DNA from: Propionibacteriaceae bacterium AM104-82
GTDB taxonomy: Bacteria > Actinomycetota > Actinomycetes > Propionibacteriales > Propionibacteriaceae
Length of the DNA stretch: 64,000 nucleotides
Reading direction: 5' to 3'
NCBI GenBank assembly: GCA_027658995.1
Contig: JAQDQK010000012.1
Coordinates: forward strand, 49,262-113,261
This document shows, one piece after another, positions 35,987 through 44,977 of the stretch. Positions within the stretch are counted from its first letter, which is position 1, and the number at the start of each line of letters is the position of its first letter. The notes below the pieces were generated by a model. It saw only the letters and a list, made by a program, of their open reading frames with translations. It made no database searches and was not told the origin of the DNA. Made by a program: the position numbers and the translations under genes.

Positions 35987-36712
35987 ATGGCCACCACCGA
36001 ACCCCTCAGTCGACCGGACGGGACCCCCATCCGGATCCTCACCGTCGACGATGAGCCGAGCCTGATCGAGTTGCTCTCGATGGCGATGCGCTACGAGGGC
36101 TGGGACGTGCACACCGCCGCCTCCGGAGGCGAGGCGGTGCGGGTGGCCCGCGAGACGCACCCCGACGCGCTCGTCCTCGACATGATGCTTCCGGACTTCG
36201 ACGGCATGGAGGTGATGCGCCGGATCCGCACCGAGCAGCCCGACGTGCCCGTGATCTTCCTGACCGCAAAGGACGGCGTCACCGACCGGATCGCCGGGCT
36301 CACCGCGGGAGGAGACGACTACGTCACCAAGCCCTTCTCGCTCGAGGAGGTGATCGCACGGCTGCGTGGCCTGCTGCGCCGCTCCGGCGCGACAACGGTG
36401 CGCCCCGACACCCAGATCGTCGTCGGCGATCTGATCCTCGACGAGGACTCCCATGAGGTCACCAGGGGCGGCGAGCCGGTGCACCTGACCGCCACCGAGT
36501 TCGAACTGCTGCGCTTCCTGATGCGCAACCCGAAGCGGGTGCTGTCGAAGGCGCAGATCCTGGACAGGGTGTGGAACTACGACTTCGGCGGCCAGGCCAA
36601 CGTCGTCGAGTTGTACATCTCGTACCTGCGCAAGAAGATCGACGCCAACCGGGAGCCGATGATCCACACCATGCGCGGCGCCGGGTACGTGCTGCGGCCG
36701 GCGGGCTCATGA
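35987..36712 (+). CDS. Two-component response regulator, OmpR/PhoB family
   Basis: 241 residues. Receiver domain with acidic pocket VDDEPS, phosphorylation site Asp65 (LVLDMMLPDFDG) and Lys in TAKDGV. The C-terminal winged helix is complete (HLTATEFELLRFLMRNP, RVWNYDFGGQANVVELYISYLRKKI). The stop overlaps the start of its histidine kinase (ATGA). Targets unknown; the pair resembles TcrXA/PrrAB-type envelope or stress systems only in general form. Confidence 0.94.
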   Translation: MATTEPLSRPDGTPIRILTVDDEPSLIELLSMAMRYEGWDVHTAASGGEAVRVARETHPDALVLDMMLPDFDGMEVMRRIRTEQPDVPVIFLTAKDGVTDRIAGLTAGGDDYVTKPFSLEEVIARLRGLLRRSGATTVRPDTQIVVGDLILDEDSHEVTRGGEPVHLTATEFELLRFLMRNPKRVLSKAQILDRVWNYDFGGQANVVELYISYLRKKIDANREPMIHTMRGAGYVLRPAGS

Positions 36713-38172
36713 GCAACGAGCGCCGGGGCTCGCTCGCCTCCCAGCTTCAACCCAAGATCGTCCTGACCGTCGCGGTGATGGCGATCCTGATGTGCCTCGG
36801 CACGGTGCTGTCTGCCCGCTTCGTGCTGTACGGGCAGCTCGACCGCGACCTGACGCTCGTGCAGCAGCGCCAGGGTCGGGGCCACGGCGGCGGCCCCGAC
36901 GACGCCCTGGCCAGCGTCAACTCGCCTGGCAACCCGCCGGGCACCGTGATCGTTGCCCAGGTTGAGGGCCGCATCGTCGGCAGCATCCTGAAGGAGCGCG
37001 GCGTCGAATCCCCGCAGCTCACCAAGCAGGACGTCATCGACATCTACAACGTCGACCCCGACGGGCAGACCCACGGCGTCCGCCTCGAGAGCCTCGGAAA
37101 GTACCGGGTTCAGTCGTTCCAGACCCCGTTCGGGAAGGTGGCCTTCGGGCTGCCGACCAGCAGCATCGACCGGTCGCTGCTGTGGATGACCACCTTCGCA
37201 GCAGGGGTCGCGCTGATCGCGCTCGCGGCGACCGCGTTCGTCACGCGCGAGGTGCTGCACCGCGCGACCCGCAAACTGGTGCAACTGACCGTCACGGCCG
37301 ACGACGTGAGCCGCCTCGAACTGGGCCGCGGCGCCGTCGAGGTGCCCCGGGTCGAGGTCGGAGACCTGCCGGAGAACAACGAGGTGACCCGCCTCGGGTC
37401 GGCCTTCAACCACATGCTGACCAACGTGGAGAACGCGCTCACCTCCCGGGAGGCGTCCGAGACGAAGCTGCGCCGGTTCGTGGCCGACGCGTCGCACGAA
37501 CTGCGCAACCCGCTCGCCGCGATCCGTGGGTATGCCGAACTGGCGCAGCGCGCCCCCGGCCACGACGACGCGCAGTTCGCGATGGGGCGCATCGAGTCGG
37601 AGTCGACGCGGATGTCGAAGCTCGTCAACGACCTGCTGCTGCTCGCGCGGCTCGACGCGGACGCCAGGGTCGCGCCGGTGCCTGTCGACGCCGTCGAGGT
37701 GCTCGTCAACGCGGTCTCCGACGCGCAGGCCGCGAGCCGCGACCACCGCTGGCTGCTCGACGTGCCGAACTCCGAGGTGACGGTGCTCGCCGACCAGGAT
37801 CAACTGCACCAGGTGATGGTCAACCTGCTCTCCAACGCGCGCACCCACACGCCGCCCGGCACGTCAGTGCAGGCCGGGGTGCACGTCGACGGCGGATATG
37901 CCGTCATCGAGGTCTCCGACGACGGACCAGGCATCTCGCCCGAGACCCTCCCGCGGGTGTTCGAGCGGTTCACCAGGGCGGACGCGGCACGCTCCCACAC
38001 GACGGCCCAGTCGACCGGGCTCGGGCTCGCGATCGTCAAGGCGATGGTCGAGAGCTGGGGCGGAACGGCAGACGTCGCCTCCAGACCCGGGCTGACCACA
38101 TTCCGGCTGCGGCTCCCGCTCGACGGGCAACTGGTTCCTGCGACCGCTTCCCCCGCCTCCGGGCAGGCGTGA
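36709..38172 (+). CDS. Sensor histidine kinase
   Basis: 487 residues. Two membrane segments (IVLTVAVMAILMCLGTVL at about 17-36, and LLWMTTFAAGVALIALAATAF at about 158-180) flank an extracytoplasmic sensor of about 120 residues. A HAMP domain follows, then the dimerisation motif FVADASHELRNPLAAIRGY with phospho-His at residue 263. The ATPase domain has N, G1 (VSDDGPGI), F and G2 (STGLGLAIVKAM) boxes. Cognate partner of the overlapping regulator. The signal is unknown. Confidence 0.94.
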   Translation: MSNERRGSLASQLQPKIVLTVAVMAILMCLGTVLSARFVLYGQLDRDLTLVQQRQGRGHGGGPDDALASVNSPGNPPGTVIVAQVEGRIVGSILKERGVESPQLTKQDVIDIYNVDPDGQTHGVRLESLGKYRVQSFQTPFGKVAFGLPTSSIDRSLLWMTTFAAGVALIALAATAFVTREVLHRATRKLVQLTVTADDVSRLELGRGAVEVPRVEVGDLPENNEVTRLGSAFNHMLTNVENALTSREASETKLRRFVADASHELRNPLAAIRGYAELAQRAPGHDDAQFAMGRIESESTRMSKLVNDLLLLARLDADARVAPVPVDAVEVLVNAVSDAQAASRDHRWLLDVPNSEVTVLADQDQLHQVMVNLLSNARTHTPPGTSVQAGVHVDGGYAVIEVSDDGPGISPETLPRVFERFTRADAARSHTTAQSTGLGLAIVKAMVESWGGTADVASRPGLTTFRLRLPLDGQLVPATASPASGQA

Positions 38173-38211
38173 GCGCCGCTACGATGCAGTGATAACCAGG
38201 AAAGGACCACC

Positions 38212-38898
38212 ATGGAGATCACGCGCTCGGCTCTCGCCCAGATGATCGATCACACCCTCCTCAAGACCGACGCCACGCACGAGCAGGTGTCGAAGCTGAT
38301 CGAAGAGGCCCGCGAGCTCGGCACCTACTCGGTGTGCGTGTCGCCGTCGATGCTGCCGATCACCGACGACCTCGGAGACGTGAAGGTCGCGACCGTGTGT
38401 GGCTTCCCGTCCGGCAACCACACCGCAGCGGCAAAGGCCTTCGAGGCTGCGGAGTCCTCGCGCCTCGGCGCCGACGAGGTGGACATGGTGATCAACATCG
38501 GCCTGCTGAAGGAGGGGCGCGCGGACCTCGTCGAGGAGGAGATCCGGGCGGTCCGTGAGGCCACCACCGGGCTGCTGAAGGTCATCATCGAGTCGGCCGC
38601 CCTGACCGACGACGAGATCGTCGCGGCGTGCAAGGCCTCCGAGGCGGCAGGCGCCGACTTCGTCAAGACCTCCACCGGCTTCCATCCCGCGGGCGGCGCG
38701 AGCGTGCACGCGGTCGAGCTGATGAACGAGACGGTCGGCGGCCGCCTCGGCATCAAGGCCAGCGGAGGCATCCGCGACTACGCCACGGCCAACGCGATGG
38801 TCGAGGCGGGCGCGACGCGCCTCGGCCTCTCCGGCAGCGCATCGGTCCTGGACGGCGCTGACGGCGACGCCTCGGCAGTGGACGACGGCGACTACTGA
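38212..38898 (+). CDS. deoC: Deoxyribose-phosphate aldolase
   Basis: 228 residues. It splits 2-deoxyribose-5-phosphate into acetaldehyde and glyceraldehyde-3-phosphate in nucleoside catabolism. TIM barrel with [35 protein letters not shown], the Schiff-base Lys in FVKTSTGF and the proton-relay Lys in GIKASGGI. A purine-rich site (AGGAAAGGA) lies before the ATG. dcd follows by 22 bp. Confidence 0.95.
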   Translation: MEITRSALAQMIDHTLLKTDATHEQVSKLIEEARELGTYSVCVSPSMLPITDDLGDVKVATVCGFPSGNHTAAAKAFEAAESSRLGADEVDMVINIGLLKEGRADLVEEEIRAVREATTGLLKVIIESAALTDDEIVAACKASEAAGADFVKTSTGFHPAGGASVHAVELMNETVGGRLGIKASGGIRDYATANAMVEAGATRLGLSGSASVLDGADGDASAVDDGDY

Positions 38899-38908
38899 CT
38901 CTGACCGC

Positions 38909-38914
38909 TAGGCT
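38909..38914 (+). promoter_or_regulatory. -10 element of dcd (leaderless)
   Basis: TAGGCT ends 6 bases before the dcd ATG at 38921. Confidence 0.5.
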
Positions 38915-38920
38915 GCCGTC

Positions 38921-39496
38921 ATGCTGTTGAGCGACCGCGACATCCTTTCCCACGTCTCCGCCGGCGAGATCGGTCTCGATCCCTGGGAGCCGGGGATGGT
39001 GCAGCCGTCGAGCGTCGACGTGCGCCTCGACAAGTTCTTCCGCGTCTTCGAGAACCACAAGTACCCCTCGATCGACCCGTCGGTCGAGCAGCCGGAACTG
39101 ACCAGGATGATCGAGGTCGACGCCGAGGAGCCGTTCGTGCTGCACCCCGGCGAGTTCGTGCTCGGCTCGACCTATGAGCAGGTCTCGCTCGGCCCCTCGG
39201 TCGCGGCGCGCCTCGAGGGCAAGTCCTCGCTGGGCCGCCTCGGGTTGCTGACGCACTCAACCGCAGGCTTCATCGACCCCGGGTTCTCGGGCCACGTGAC
39301 GCTCGAACTGTCGAACATGGCGACGCTTCCCGTGAAGCTGTGGCCGGGCATGAAGATCGGCCAGTTGTGCTTCTTCCAGCTCAGCTCGCCCGCGGAGCAC
39401 CCGTACGGCTCCTCGCAGTACGGCTCCCGCTACCAGGGGCAGCGCGGGCCGACGCCGTCGCGCTCGCACCTGAACTTCCACCGCACCCAGATCTGA
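38921..39496 (+). CDS. dcd: dCTP deaminase (probably bifunctional, dUMP-forming)
   Basis: 191 residues. It makes dUMP precursors for dTMP synthesis. Typical text: [38 protein letters not shown], and the active-site [21 protein letters not shown] with the catalytic Glu. Actinobacterial and archaeal-type Dcd proteins of this length often also hydrolyse dUTP; this is inferred from family knowledge. It is probably leaderless, so it can be expressed separately from deoC. Confidence 0.95.
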   Translation: MLLSDRDILSHVSAGEIGLDPWEPGMVQPSSVDVRLDKFFRVFENHKYPSIDPSVEQPELTRMIEVDAEEPFVLHPGEFVLGSTYEQVSLGPSVAARLEGKSSLGRLGLLTHSTAGFIDPGFSGHVTLELSNMATLPVKLWPGMKIGQLCFFQLSSPAEHPYGSSQYGSRYQGQRGPTPSRSHLNFHRTQI

Positions 39497-39499
39497 CGC

Positions 39500-39522
39500 C
39501 CAGGCCTGACGCTCAGGCCTGG
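39500..39522. terminator. Terminator between dcd and the RDD-FHA gene
   Basis: CCAGGCCTGA-CGC-TCAGGCCTGG, a perfect 10-bp stem with a three-base loop, four bases past dcd. A second repeat (GCCCCGC / GCGGGGC, 39530-39550) spans the stop of the convergent gene. Confidence 0.7.
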
Positions 39523-39536
39523 CGCAGGGGCCCCGC

Positions 39537-40940
39537 TCAGATGGCGGGGCGCCTCAGCACGGTGAACCAGCGGTTGCCGTAGGAGACCTGCTGGCCCTCG
39601 CGGACGCGGACCTGCGTGCCGGGCGGGCACGGCTCCAGCTCTCCCCCGCTCGCGACGAGCGCGGTGCCGTTGGTTGAGCCGCGGTCGACGACGTAGACGC
39701 CGCGCGGATCGGTGCCGATCATGACGTGGGTGCGCGAGATCATCCGGCCGTCGCCCGAGGCGGGCACCAGGTGCACCTCTTCGGGATCCTCCGGGCTCTT
39801 GTGCGGGTTACGGCCAAGCAGCACGATCACGCTCAGTTCGACCTCGCGGCCGTCGTCGAGGCGCACGTACCAGCCCTCGTCGCCCTCGCGCTGCCCCGCG
39901 GGCGGAAGCTTCGCGATGCGAGTGCCCTCGTCGTCATCGACCTCGCCGAAGTCGCGCGGCCGGACCCGCACCTTGCGCGACGGCTCGATGACGGAGGAGG
40001 CGGACGGGATCGGGATCCAGTTCTGCTGCGGACGGGTCGGGGACACCAGGGGCTCCTGCTCGGGCTCCGGGGCGCTCCACTGCTGCGGGAGCGGCGCGTT
40101 CGGGGCCGACGACTGCGGCGCGGGCTGCCATTCGGCGGGCTGCTGCTGGGGCTGGCCCCACTGCTGGCCGGCCTGAGGCTGCTGGGGGTTCTGCTGAGGC
40201 GCGGGCGACCACCCGCCGCCCGACGGGGGCTGCCAGGGCGCCTGCGAGGCTGAGGGCTGGCCCATCGGCTGCTGCTGAGGCTGCTGCGCCTGCCACTGCT
40301 GCTGGTGGGCCTGCTGCGGTTGCAGCGGCTCGGACTGGACACCGGGCAGCCAATCGGGCGCCGGGGCCGGCTGCTCGCCGCCCCACTGCGAGGAGGTCCC
40401 GGCCTGGGGGCTGAACGTGCTCGCCAGGTGCGGCGGGAGGCCGACGGTGCTGGTGGCGGTGGGCTTGCGGGTCTGGGGCGTCGCCTTCGCCTCGGTGTGC
40501 TTCGGTTCGACCATCACGGACCCGCCGACCATGTCGTGCCAGCCCTGGCGACGCTCATGGATGACGAGGAAGATCAGCAGCGCGATGCCGCCGACGCCGG
40601 TGCCCATCAGCGCCCCGAAGACGAGTTGACGCAGGAAGAACCGCCACCAACCGATCGGCTCGCCGTCCTTCAGGGACACCAACCGCAGCCCCATCAGCCG
40701 GGCGCCGATGCCCGCGCCGCGGGTGGCGTAGGCCCACCACTGGTACAGCGCGTAGCCGGCGGTCAGCACGGCCGCGCCGATGATGATGATCAGGCCGACC
40801 GCCGCGGAGGATGCGGTCGCGCGGAACAGGAAGAACGCGATGACGTAGACGAGCACGATCGGCAGCGCGTCGATCAGCGCGGCAAGGAACCGTTTGCCCA
40901 AGCCAGCCACGACCACGCCACGCGGAATCAGTCGACTCAC
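39537..40940 (-). CDS. RDD membrane protein with C-terminal FHA domain
   Basis: 467 residues. The N-terminal RDD domain (about 15-140) has three membrane segments and the motifs KRFLAALIDALPIV, GAGIGARLMGLRLV and RRQGWHDMVGGSVMV. A Gln/Pro-rich linker runs from about 160 to 310. The C-terminal FHA domain binds phosphothreonine, with GRNPHKSP, MISRTHVMIG and DRGSTNGTAL. The linker and domain order suggest a membrane-tethered phospho-dependent scaffold. The GTG start has GGAGGAGG upstream. It lies downstream of the MoxR/giant-protein genes and probably belongs to that locus, although a VOC gene intervenes. Confidence 0.88.
   Translation of the reverse strand: MSRLIPRGVVVAGLGKRFLAALIDALPIVLVYVIAFFLFRATASSAAVGLIIIIGAAVLTAGYALYQWWAYATRGAGIGARLMGLRLVSLKDGEPIGWWRFFLRQLVFGALMGTGVGGIALLIFLVIHERRQGWHDMVGGSVMVEPKHTEAKATPQTRKPTATSTVGLPPHLASTFSPQAGTSSQWGGEQPAPAPDWLPGVQSEPLQPQQAHQQQWQAQQPQQQPMGQPSASQAPWQPPSGGGWSPAPQQNPQQPQAGQQWGQPQQQPAEWQPAPQSSAPNAPLPQQWSAPEPEQEPLVSPTRPQQNWIPIPSASSVIEPSRKVRVRPRDFGEVDDDEGTRIAKLPPAGQREGDEGWYVRLDDGREVELSVIVLLGRNPHKSPEDPEEVHLVPASGDGRMISRTHVMIGTDPRGVYVVDRGSTNGTALVASGGELEPCPPGTQVRVREGQQVSYGNRWFTVLRRPAI
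40015..40390 (-). repeat. Gln/Pro-rich low-complexity coding region
   Basis: The linker of the RDD-FHA protein consists of many CAG codons and Pro/Trp/Gly (HQQQWQAQQPQQQPMG and similar). It should be disordered and is liable to length variation between strains. Confidence 0.7.
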
Positions 40941-41019
40941 GTGCTTCCTCCTCCAGGGGGTTCAGGTACAGCGCCCCAGCCTACCGCTGAGTGGTTCGCA
41001 GAAGCGCCTCAGTTCGCCG

Positions 41020-41421
41020 TCACTGCTGCTGCTCGTAGCCGATCAGCCAGTGCAGCCCGAACCGGTCGATCACCTGCCCGTCCGAGGCGCCCCACGGCTT
41101 CGGCCCCAGCGGGTCGACGACGGTGCCTCCGTCGGAGAGCGCGTCGAACCAGCGGTGCAGGACGTCTGGTTCCGCGGTGCCGAGCAGCGCAAGCAGCAGG
41201 CCCTGCATCGACACGCTGGGCTGCCCGGGCGCGGCGTCGGAGCCGCCGATCCGCACCGGCCCGTCGACCTCCCCGTGCGCGATCGCCTCCGGAGGGCCGT
41301 CGGTGCGGTTGAACTCGGCGAGCGTGTACATCTCGGCCCGGCCGCCGAACACCGACGCGTAGAACGTCAGCGCCTCCCTGGCGTTGCCGGGAAAGGTGAC
41401 GTAGGGCTGCAGTCCTGTCAT
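41020..41421 (-). CDS. PhnB-like VOC family protein
   Basis: 133 residues. The text matches the PhnB/YdcE-like subgroup: LQPYVTFPGNAREALTFYASVFGG, HGEVDGPVRIGGSD, and the C-terminal GASDGQVIDRFGLHWLIGY. Function unknown; an isolated VOC fold. It is probably leaderless (TAGGGT, 6 bases before ATG), so it is likely transcribed independently of the flanking envelope genes. Confidence 0.88.
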   Translation of the reverse strand: MTGLQPYVTFPGNAREALTFYASVFGGRAEMYTLAEFNRTDGPPEAIAHGEVDGPVRIGGSDAAPGQPSVSMQGLLLALLGTAEPDVLHRWFDALSDGGTVVDPLGPKPWGASDGQVIDRFGLHWLIGYEQQQ

Positions 41422-41427
41422 GAAATC

Positions 41428-41433
41428 ACCCTA
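41428..41433 (-). promoter_or_regulatory. -10 element of the PhnB-like gene (leaderless)
   Basis: TAGGGT on the minus strand, 6 bases before the ATG at 41421. Confidence 0.45.
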
Positions 41434-41447
41434 ACCAGGCTCGGGTC

Positions 41448-43742
41448 TCAGCGGATTCGTCGGAAGGATTTGGTCGACAGGTGCGAGGCGAGCCACCGCA
41501 GCCAGTTCACGGACCGCCGCATGCCGCGCTTCACGGGCGACGTGGCGGCCCAGTACTCCTTGGCGCGACCCTCGCTCGGTTCCCCGGGCGCGAAGACCAG
41601 CCAGTCGGCCTCCTTCGCGAGCGAGATCGGGTCGCTCGAGGCGCGCAGGTTGCGGAAGTCCTCCTTGAAGGCCTCCGCCTGCTCGGAGCGCGTCGCGGAC
41701 ACCGAGGGTGACCTGCCCACGTCGCGGGCCCTGTCGACCAGTTCGGACCACGCCCCCGCGATCCGGTTCGCGACGACGGGATCGTTCCTGCGGCGCGACC
41801 TGCGGCGGGCCTTGAGGCCGACGATCAGCACGATCGGCAGCACGATGGTCAGCAGCGGGATGCCGGTGAGCAGCGCGACCGCTCCCACCCGCGCCCAGTC
41901 GATCTGGTTCTGGTCCTCCGGCGCGTCGCCAGTGGCGATCGGCACCTGGTCGTCCGGCGGGGGCACCTCGGGTCGCAGCGGCGGCGGGGGCGGGTTCTCG
42001 ACGAAGGGCTGCTGCTCCGGCGGCTTGTGCTCCTCGTCCTTGGGGAGGGTCCGGTCCTCGGGCGGCGTCGGGTCGAACGTGACCCAGCCGAGGTCGTCGA
42101 GGAACACCTCGGTCCAGGCGCCGACCTGGGCGCCGGTGATGGTCTGGGTGCCGCCCACCCGGTAGCCGTAGACGACGCGGGCGGGCATGCCGAGTTCGCG
42201 GGCCATCAGCGCCATCGCGACGGCGTACTGCTCGTGGTCGCCCACCAGGTTCTGCGACTCGAACAGCGTGATCAGCCTGCGCTCCGAGTGGCCGGGCAGC
42301 GACTCGGCCTCGTCGGCCTGGCCGTGAGAGAAGTAGCCCTCCCGCAGCGCCGCCTCGAGCTTGAGGGCGGCCGATCCCGCGGTCGGCTCGTCGCCCGCGA
42401 TGGCCTGCGCCTGGCTCAGCACGATCTCGGGCACGTTGCTGCTGGCGGGGAGCGAGTAGCGGCCGGCGTGCGCCGCGGCGATCCTGGCGTCGTCGGGCCG
42501 CTCGGGGATCACGGCCTGCAGCGAGTAGCTGTCGCCGCCCTGCAGGACGGCGGTGTCGATGCCGGTGCCCGAGGAGCGGTTGTAGAAGAAGTTCTCCCCC
42601 AGCGCGATGCGCCGCGAGCCGTGGAACTCGATGCTGGTGGTGCGACCGATGGTCGGGGTCCAGACCGACCGGTACTCCTTGAGAGTGACGGTGGCGTTGA
42701 CGGGGATGCCGTCTGTCTCGTCTGCGATCCACTGGCCGACGCGGGTGAATGTGGTGGCGTCGACGGCGCTGTCGTCGAGCGAGGACACGTCGTAGCTCAG
42801 CCCGTCGTAGCGGTCGAGGGTCGCGACCCGCAGGATCTCGTCCTTCTGCGCGCCGACCACCGTCATCAGGGTGTCCTCGCGGTGCTCGGTGATGTTGGCG
42901 CGGTAGGCCTGCAGCGGCGAGGAGTACTGCTGCAGGTCGATGGGCGGCTCGATGGCGGCCCGGATGGTGTCGCGCTGCGTTGCGCCCGCGATCAGCGGCA
43001 CCAGCGCCGTGGCGAGCAGGCCCGCGACCGCGAGGGTGGCGGCGGCGAGCAGGGCGCGCAGCGGCCGGAACCTGCCGGTGGCGCTCGACAGCGAGCCGCG
43101 CACCAGGAACCGCCGGTACGTCGTCCAGATCAGCACGATCAGGAAGAACCCGACTCCGACCAGGACCGGCTGGAACGCGACCTGCGAGCCGACGAGCACG
43201 CCGATCAGGTAGCCGACGGCGGGCGGGATCCAGGCGAGCATCGGAAGCCGGGAGCGCAGCGAGATCAGCATCCCCGTCAGCCCGGCGACCAGCCCGATCA
43301 GGCCGGGGACGGTGAGCAGGTTGAAGGTCTCGCCGATCGGCGGGTCGAGCGTGAGCATGTCGCGCCAGGCCGTCACCGGCCCGACGAGCAGCCCGAACAG
43401 CGTGCGGGGCGTCGGCACCACCGCGGCGACCGTCGAGGACGGCATCGCGAGGAGGCCGCCGAACAGGAACCAGGCGAGCAGCGCGAGGCCAGCGGTGACG
43501 GCGACCCCGAACCTGCGGTAGGTCGACAGCACGGCGAGCCCGATGCCGACCGCCCCGAAGCCGAGCACGGTGACGAACAGCCAGCCGGTGCCGTAGACGG
43601 GGAAGAACGCGAGCGCCGTCAGGGCGAGCAGCGCAAGCAGCGCTGCGGCGTCGACGCCGAGCCACAGCGCCCTGCCCTTGGGTGTGGTGGTCGCGAAGGA
43701 GCTGTGGTCGACCGCGGAGACCCCGCGCCTCGCCCCGCTCAT
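41448..43742 (-). CDS. Transglutaminase-fold membrane protein lacking the catalytic Cys and His
   Basis: 764 residues. About six to seven membrane segments occupy residues 25-240, followed by a large extracytoplasmic region with the transglutaminase-like core (about 490-560), a Pro-rich stalk, a further membrane segment (about 645-670) and a cytoplasmic tail. In active members the core reads G-x-C...HAW...DPT. Here the Cys position is His503 (LVGDHEQYAVAMALMARELG), the His position is Gly541 (GAQVGAWTEVFLD), and only Asp557 (FDPTP) remains. A pseudo-enzyme is therefore likely. The start overlaps the DUF58 stop (ATGA), placing it in the MoxR operon. Confidence 0.9.
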   Translation of the reverse strand: MSGARRGVSAVDHSSFATTTPKGRALWLGVDAAALLALLALTALAFFPVYGTGWLFVTVLGFGAVGIGLAVLSTYRRFGVAVTAGLALLAWFLFGGLLAMPSSTVAAVVPTPRTLFGLLVGPVTAWRDMLTLDPPIGETFNLLTVPGLIGLVAGLTGMLISLRSRLPMLAWIPPAVGYLIGVLVGSQVAFQPVLVGVGFFLIVLIWTTYRRFLVRGSLSSATGRFRPLRALLAAATLAVAGLLATALVPLIAGATQRDTIRAAIEPPIDLQQYSSPLQAYRANITEHREDTLMTVVGAQKDEILRVATLDRYDGLSYDVSSLDDSAVDATTFTRVGQWIADETDGIPVNATVTLKEYRSVWTPTIGRTTSIEFHGSRRIALGENFFYNRSSGTGIDTAVLQGGDSYSLQAVIPERPDDARIAAAHAGRYSLPASSNVPEIVLSQAQAIAGDEPTAGSAALKLEAALREGYFSHGQADEAESLPGHSERRLITLFESQNLVGDHEQYAVAMALMARELGMPARVVYGYRVGGTQTITGAQVGAWTEVFLDDLGWVTFDPTPPEDRTLPKDEEHKPPEQQPFVENPPPPPLRPEVPPPDDQVPIATGDAPEDQNQIDWARVGAVALLTGIPLLTIVLPIVLIVGLKARRRSRRRNDPVVANRIAGAWSELVDRARDVGRSPSVSATRSEQAEAFKEDFRNLRASSDPISLAKEADWLVFAPGEPSEGRAKEYWAATSPVKRGMRRSVNWLRWLASHLSTKSFRRIR

Positions 43743-44977
43743 TCCATCGCCTTCCGGATTGCACGCGGCAGGTCCTCCAGGTGGCCGAGCTGAACGGCGG
43801 TGACGTTGCCCGCCGACCTGACCCGCAGCTCGGCGCCGGACTCGATCCGGATCCCGACGACGCGCGCGTCGACGTCGAAGCGTCCGCAGGCCCGCCGCAG
43901 GGCGGCCAGGCTGGTGCTCGATCCGGTCACGACGATCACGACCGACGAGTTCGGGGCCCGCCTGATGGTGGAGTGCACCAGGTCGGCGATGCCGCCTCGG
44001 GTGGTGAGCTGCACGAGCGACAGCTCGTCGAGGGTGCGGCCCGGCGTGACGGCGACAAGCGTCTCGCGGGAGGTCAGCAGCGCGAGCAGGGACTCGGAGT
44101 ACAGCGTCTGCAGCGCGACCGACGCGGCTGCGGAGACGCCGAGCTCGAACTCCTCCTCGTCGAGGTAGGCCGAGCGCCCGGTGTCGAGGCTCACGGCGAC
44201 GCGCGACATCCGCGACTCCTCGAACTGGCGCACCATCAGCCGCCCGGTGCGGGCCGTCGAGCGCCAGTGGACGTGGCGGCGGTCGTCGCCCGCGACGTAG
44301 GGCCGCAGCGCGTGGAAGTTCATGTCGGAGGACGACAGGTGCGAGCTGGCGTGGCCCTCCAGGTCGTGCACGAAGCCGGTCTGCCTGCCGGGCAGCGACA
44401 CGGTGACGGGGTGGACGTACAGCTCGAGTTCCTCGGTCCAGCGCGTCTCGCGGCCGGTCAGCGCGAACGGGTCGCCCTGCACGGAGCGGGCGGGGCCGAC
44501 GGTGATCAGGCCGCGCCGCGTCGTCGGGATCCGGAACTCCTCGCTGGTGATCTCGCCTGGGCGCAGGCTGGGCAGCGAGAAGCTGGCGTTGTTCTCACCG
44601 ACGGGCAGATCGAGCCGGGCGCCCCAGTTGCGCCGGGTCGCGGCGTTGCGCACGTGCAGCAGGCCGGCCGCCCGCTCCCCGACGACGACGGAGCGGCCCG
44701 TCAGTTGGATCCAGGCCTCAAGCTCCGGCTTGCCGATCGTGAAGAGCACACACAGCGCGAGCGTCGCGACGGCGAGGATGCCCGCGACGCTGAACTCGAG
44801 CCAGCCGAACACGAGGCCGAGCGTGAGGCTCACTGCGCCGCCGAGCAGCGCGATCCAGCCTGCGGTGCGGATCCCCGTCACGTCGCACAGGCGGGCGTAC
44901 GCGCTTCGGAGGCCCTGGGTCGTCGGCGGATCGACGACTTCCGGGGCCTCCCAGCGTGGCTCGACGGCGGTGGTCAT
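43739..44977 (-). CDS. DUF58 domain protein
   Basis: 412 residues. Two adjacent membrane segments lie at about 40-85 (GWIALLGGAVSLTLGLVFGWLEFSVAGILAVATLALCVLF). The DUF58 motif is YVAGDDRRHVHWRSTARTGRLMVRQFEE, and a vWA-like region follows. DUF58 proteins are nearly always paired with MoxR ATPases and are thought to be remodelled by them. Start at 44977 overlaps the moxR stop (ATGA); upstream in-frame codons lie within moxR and are rejected. Confidence 0.93.
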   Translation of the reverse strand: MTTAVEPRWEAPEVVDPPTTQGLRSAYARLCDVTGIRTAGWIALLGGAVSLTLGLVFGWLEFSVAGILAVATLALCVLFTIGKPELEAWIQLTGRSVVVGERAAGLLHVRNAATRRNWGARLDLPVGENNASFSLPSLRPGEITSEEFRIPTTRRGLITVGPARSVQGDPFALTGRETRWTEELELYVHPVTVSLPGRQTGFVHDLEGHASSHLSSSDMNFHALRPYVAGDDRRHVHWRSTARTGRLMVRQFEESRMSRVAVSLDTGRSAYLDEEEFELGVSAAASVALQTLYSESLLALLTSRETLVAVTPGRTLDELSLVQLTTRGGIADLVHSTIRRAPNSSVVIVVTGSSTSLAALRRACGRFDVDARVVGIRIESGAELRVRSAGNVTAVQLGHLEDLPRAIRKAME

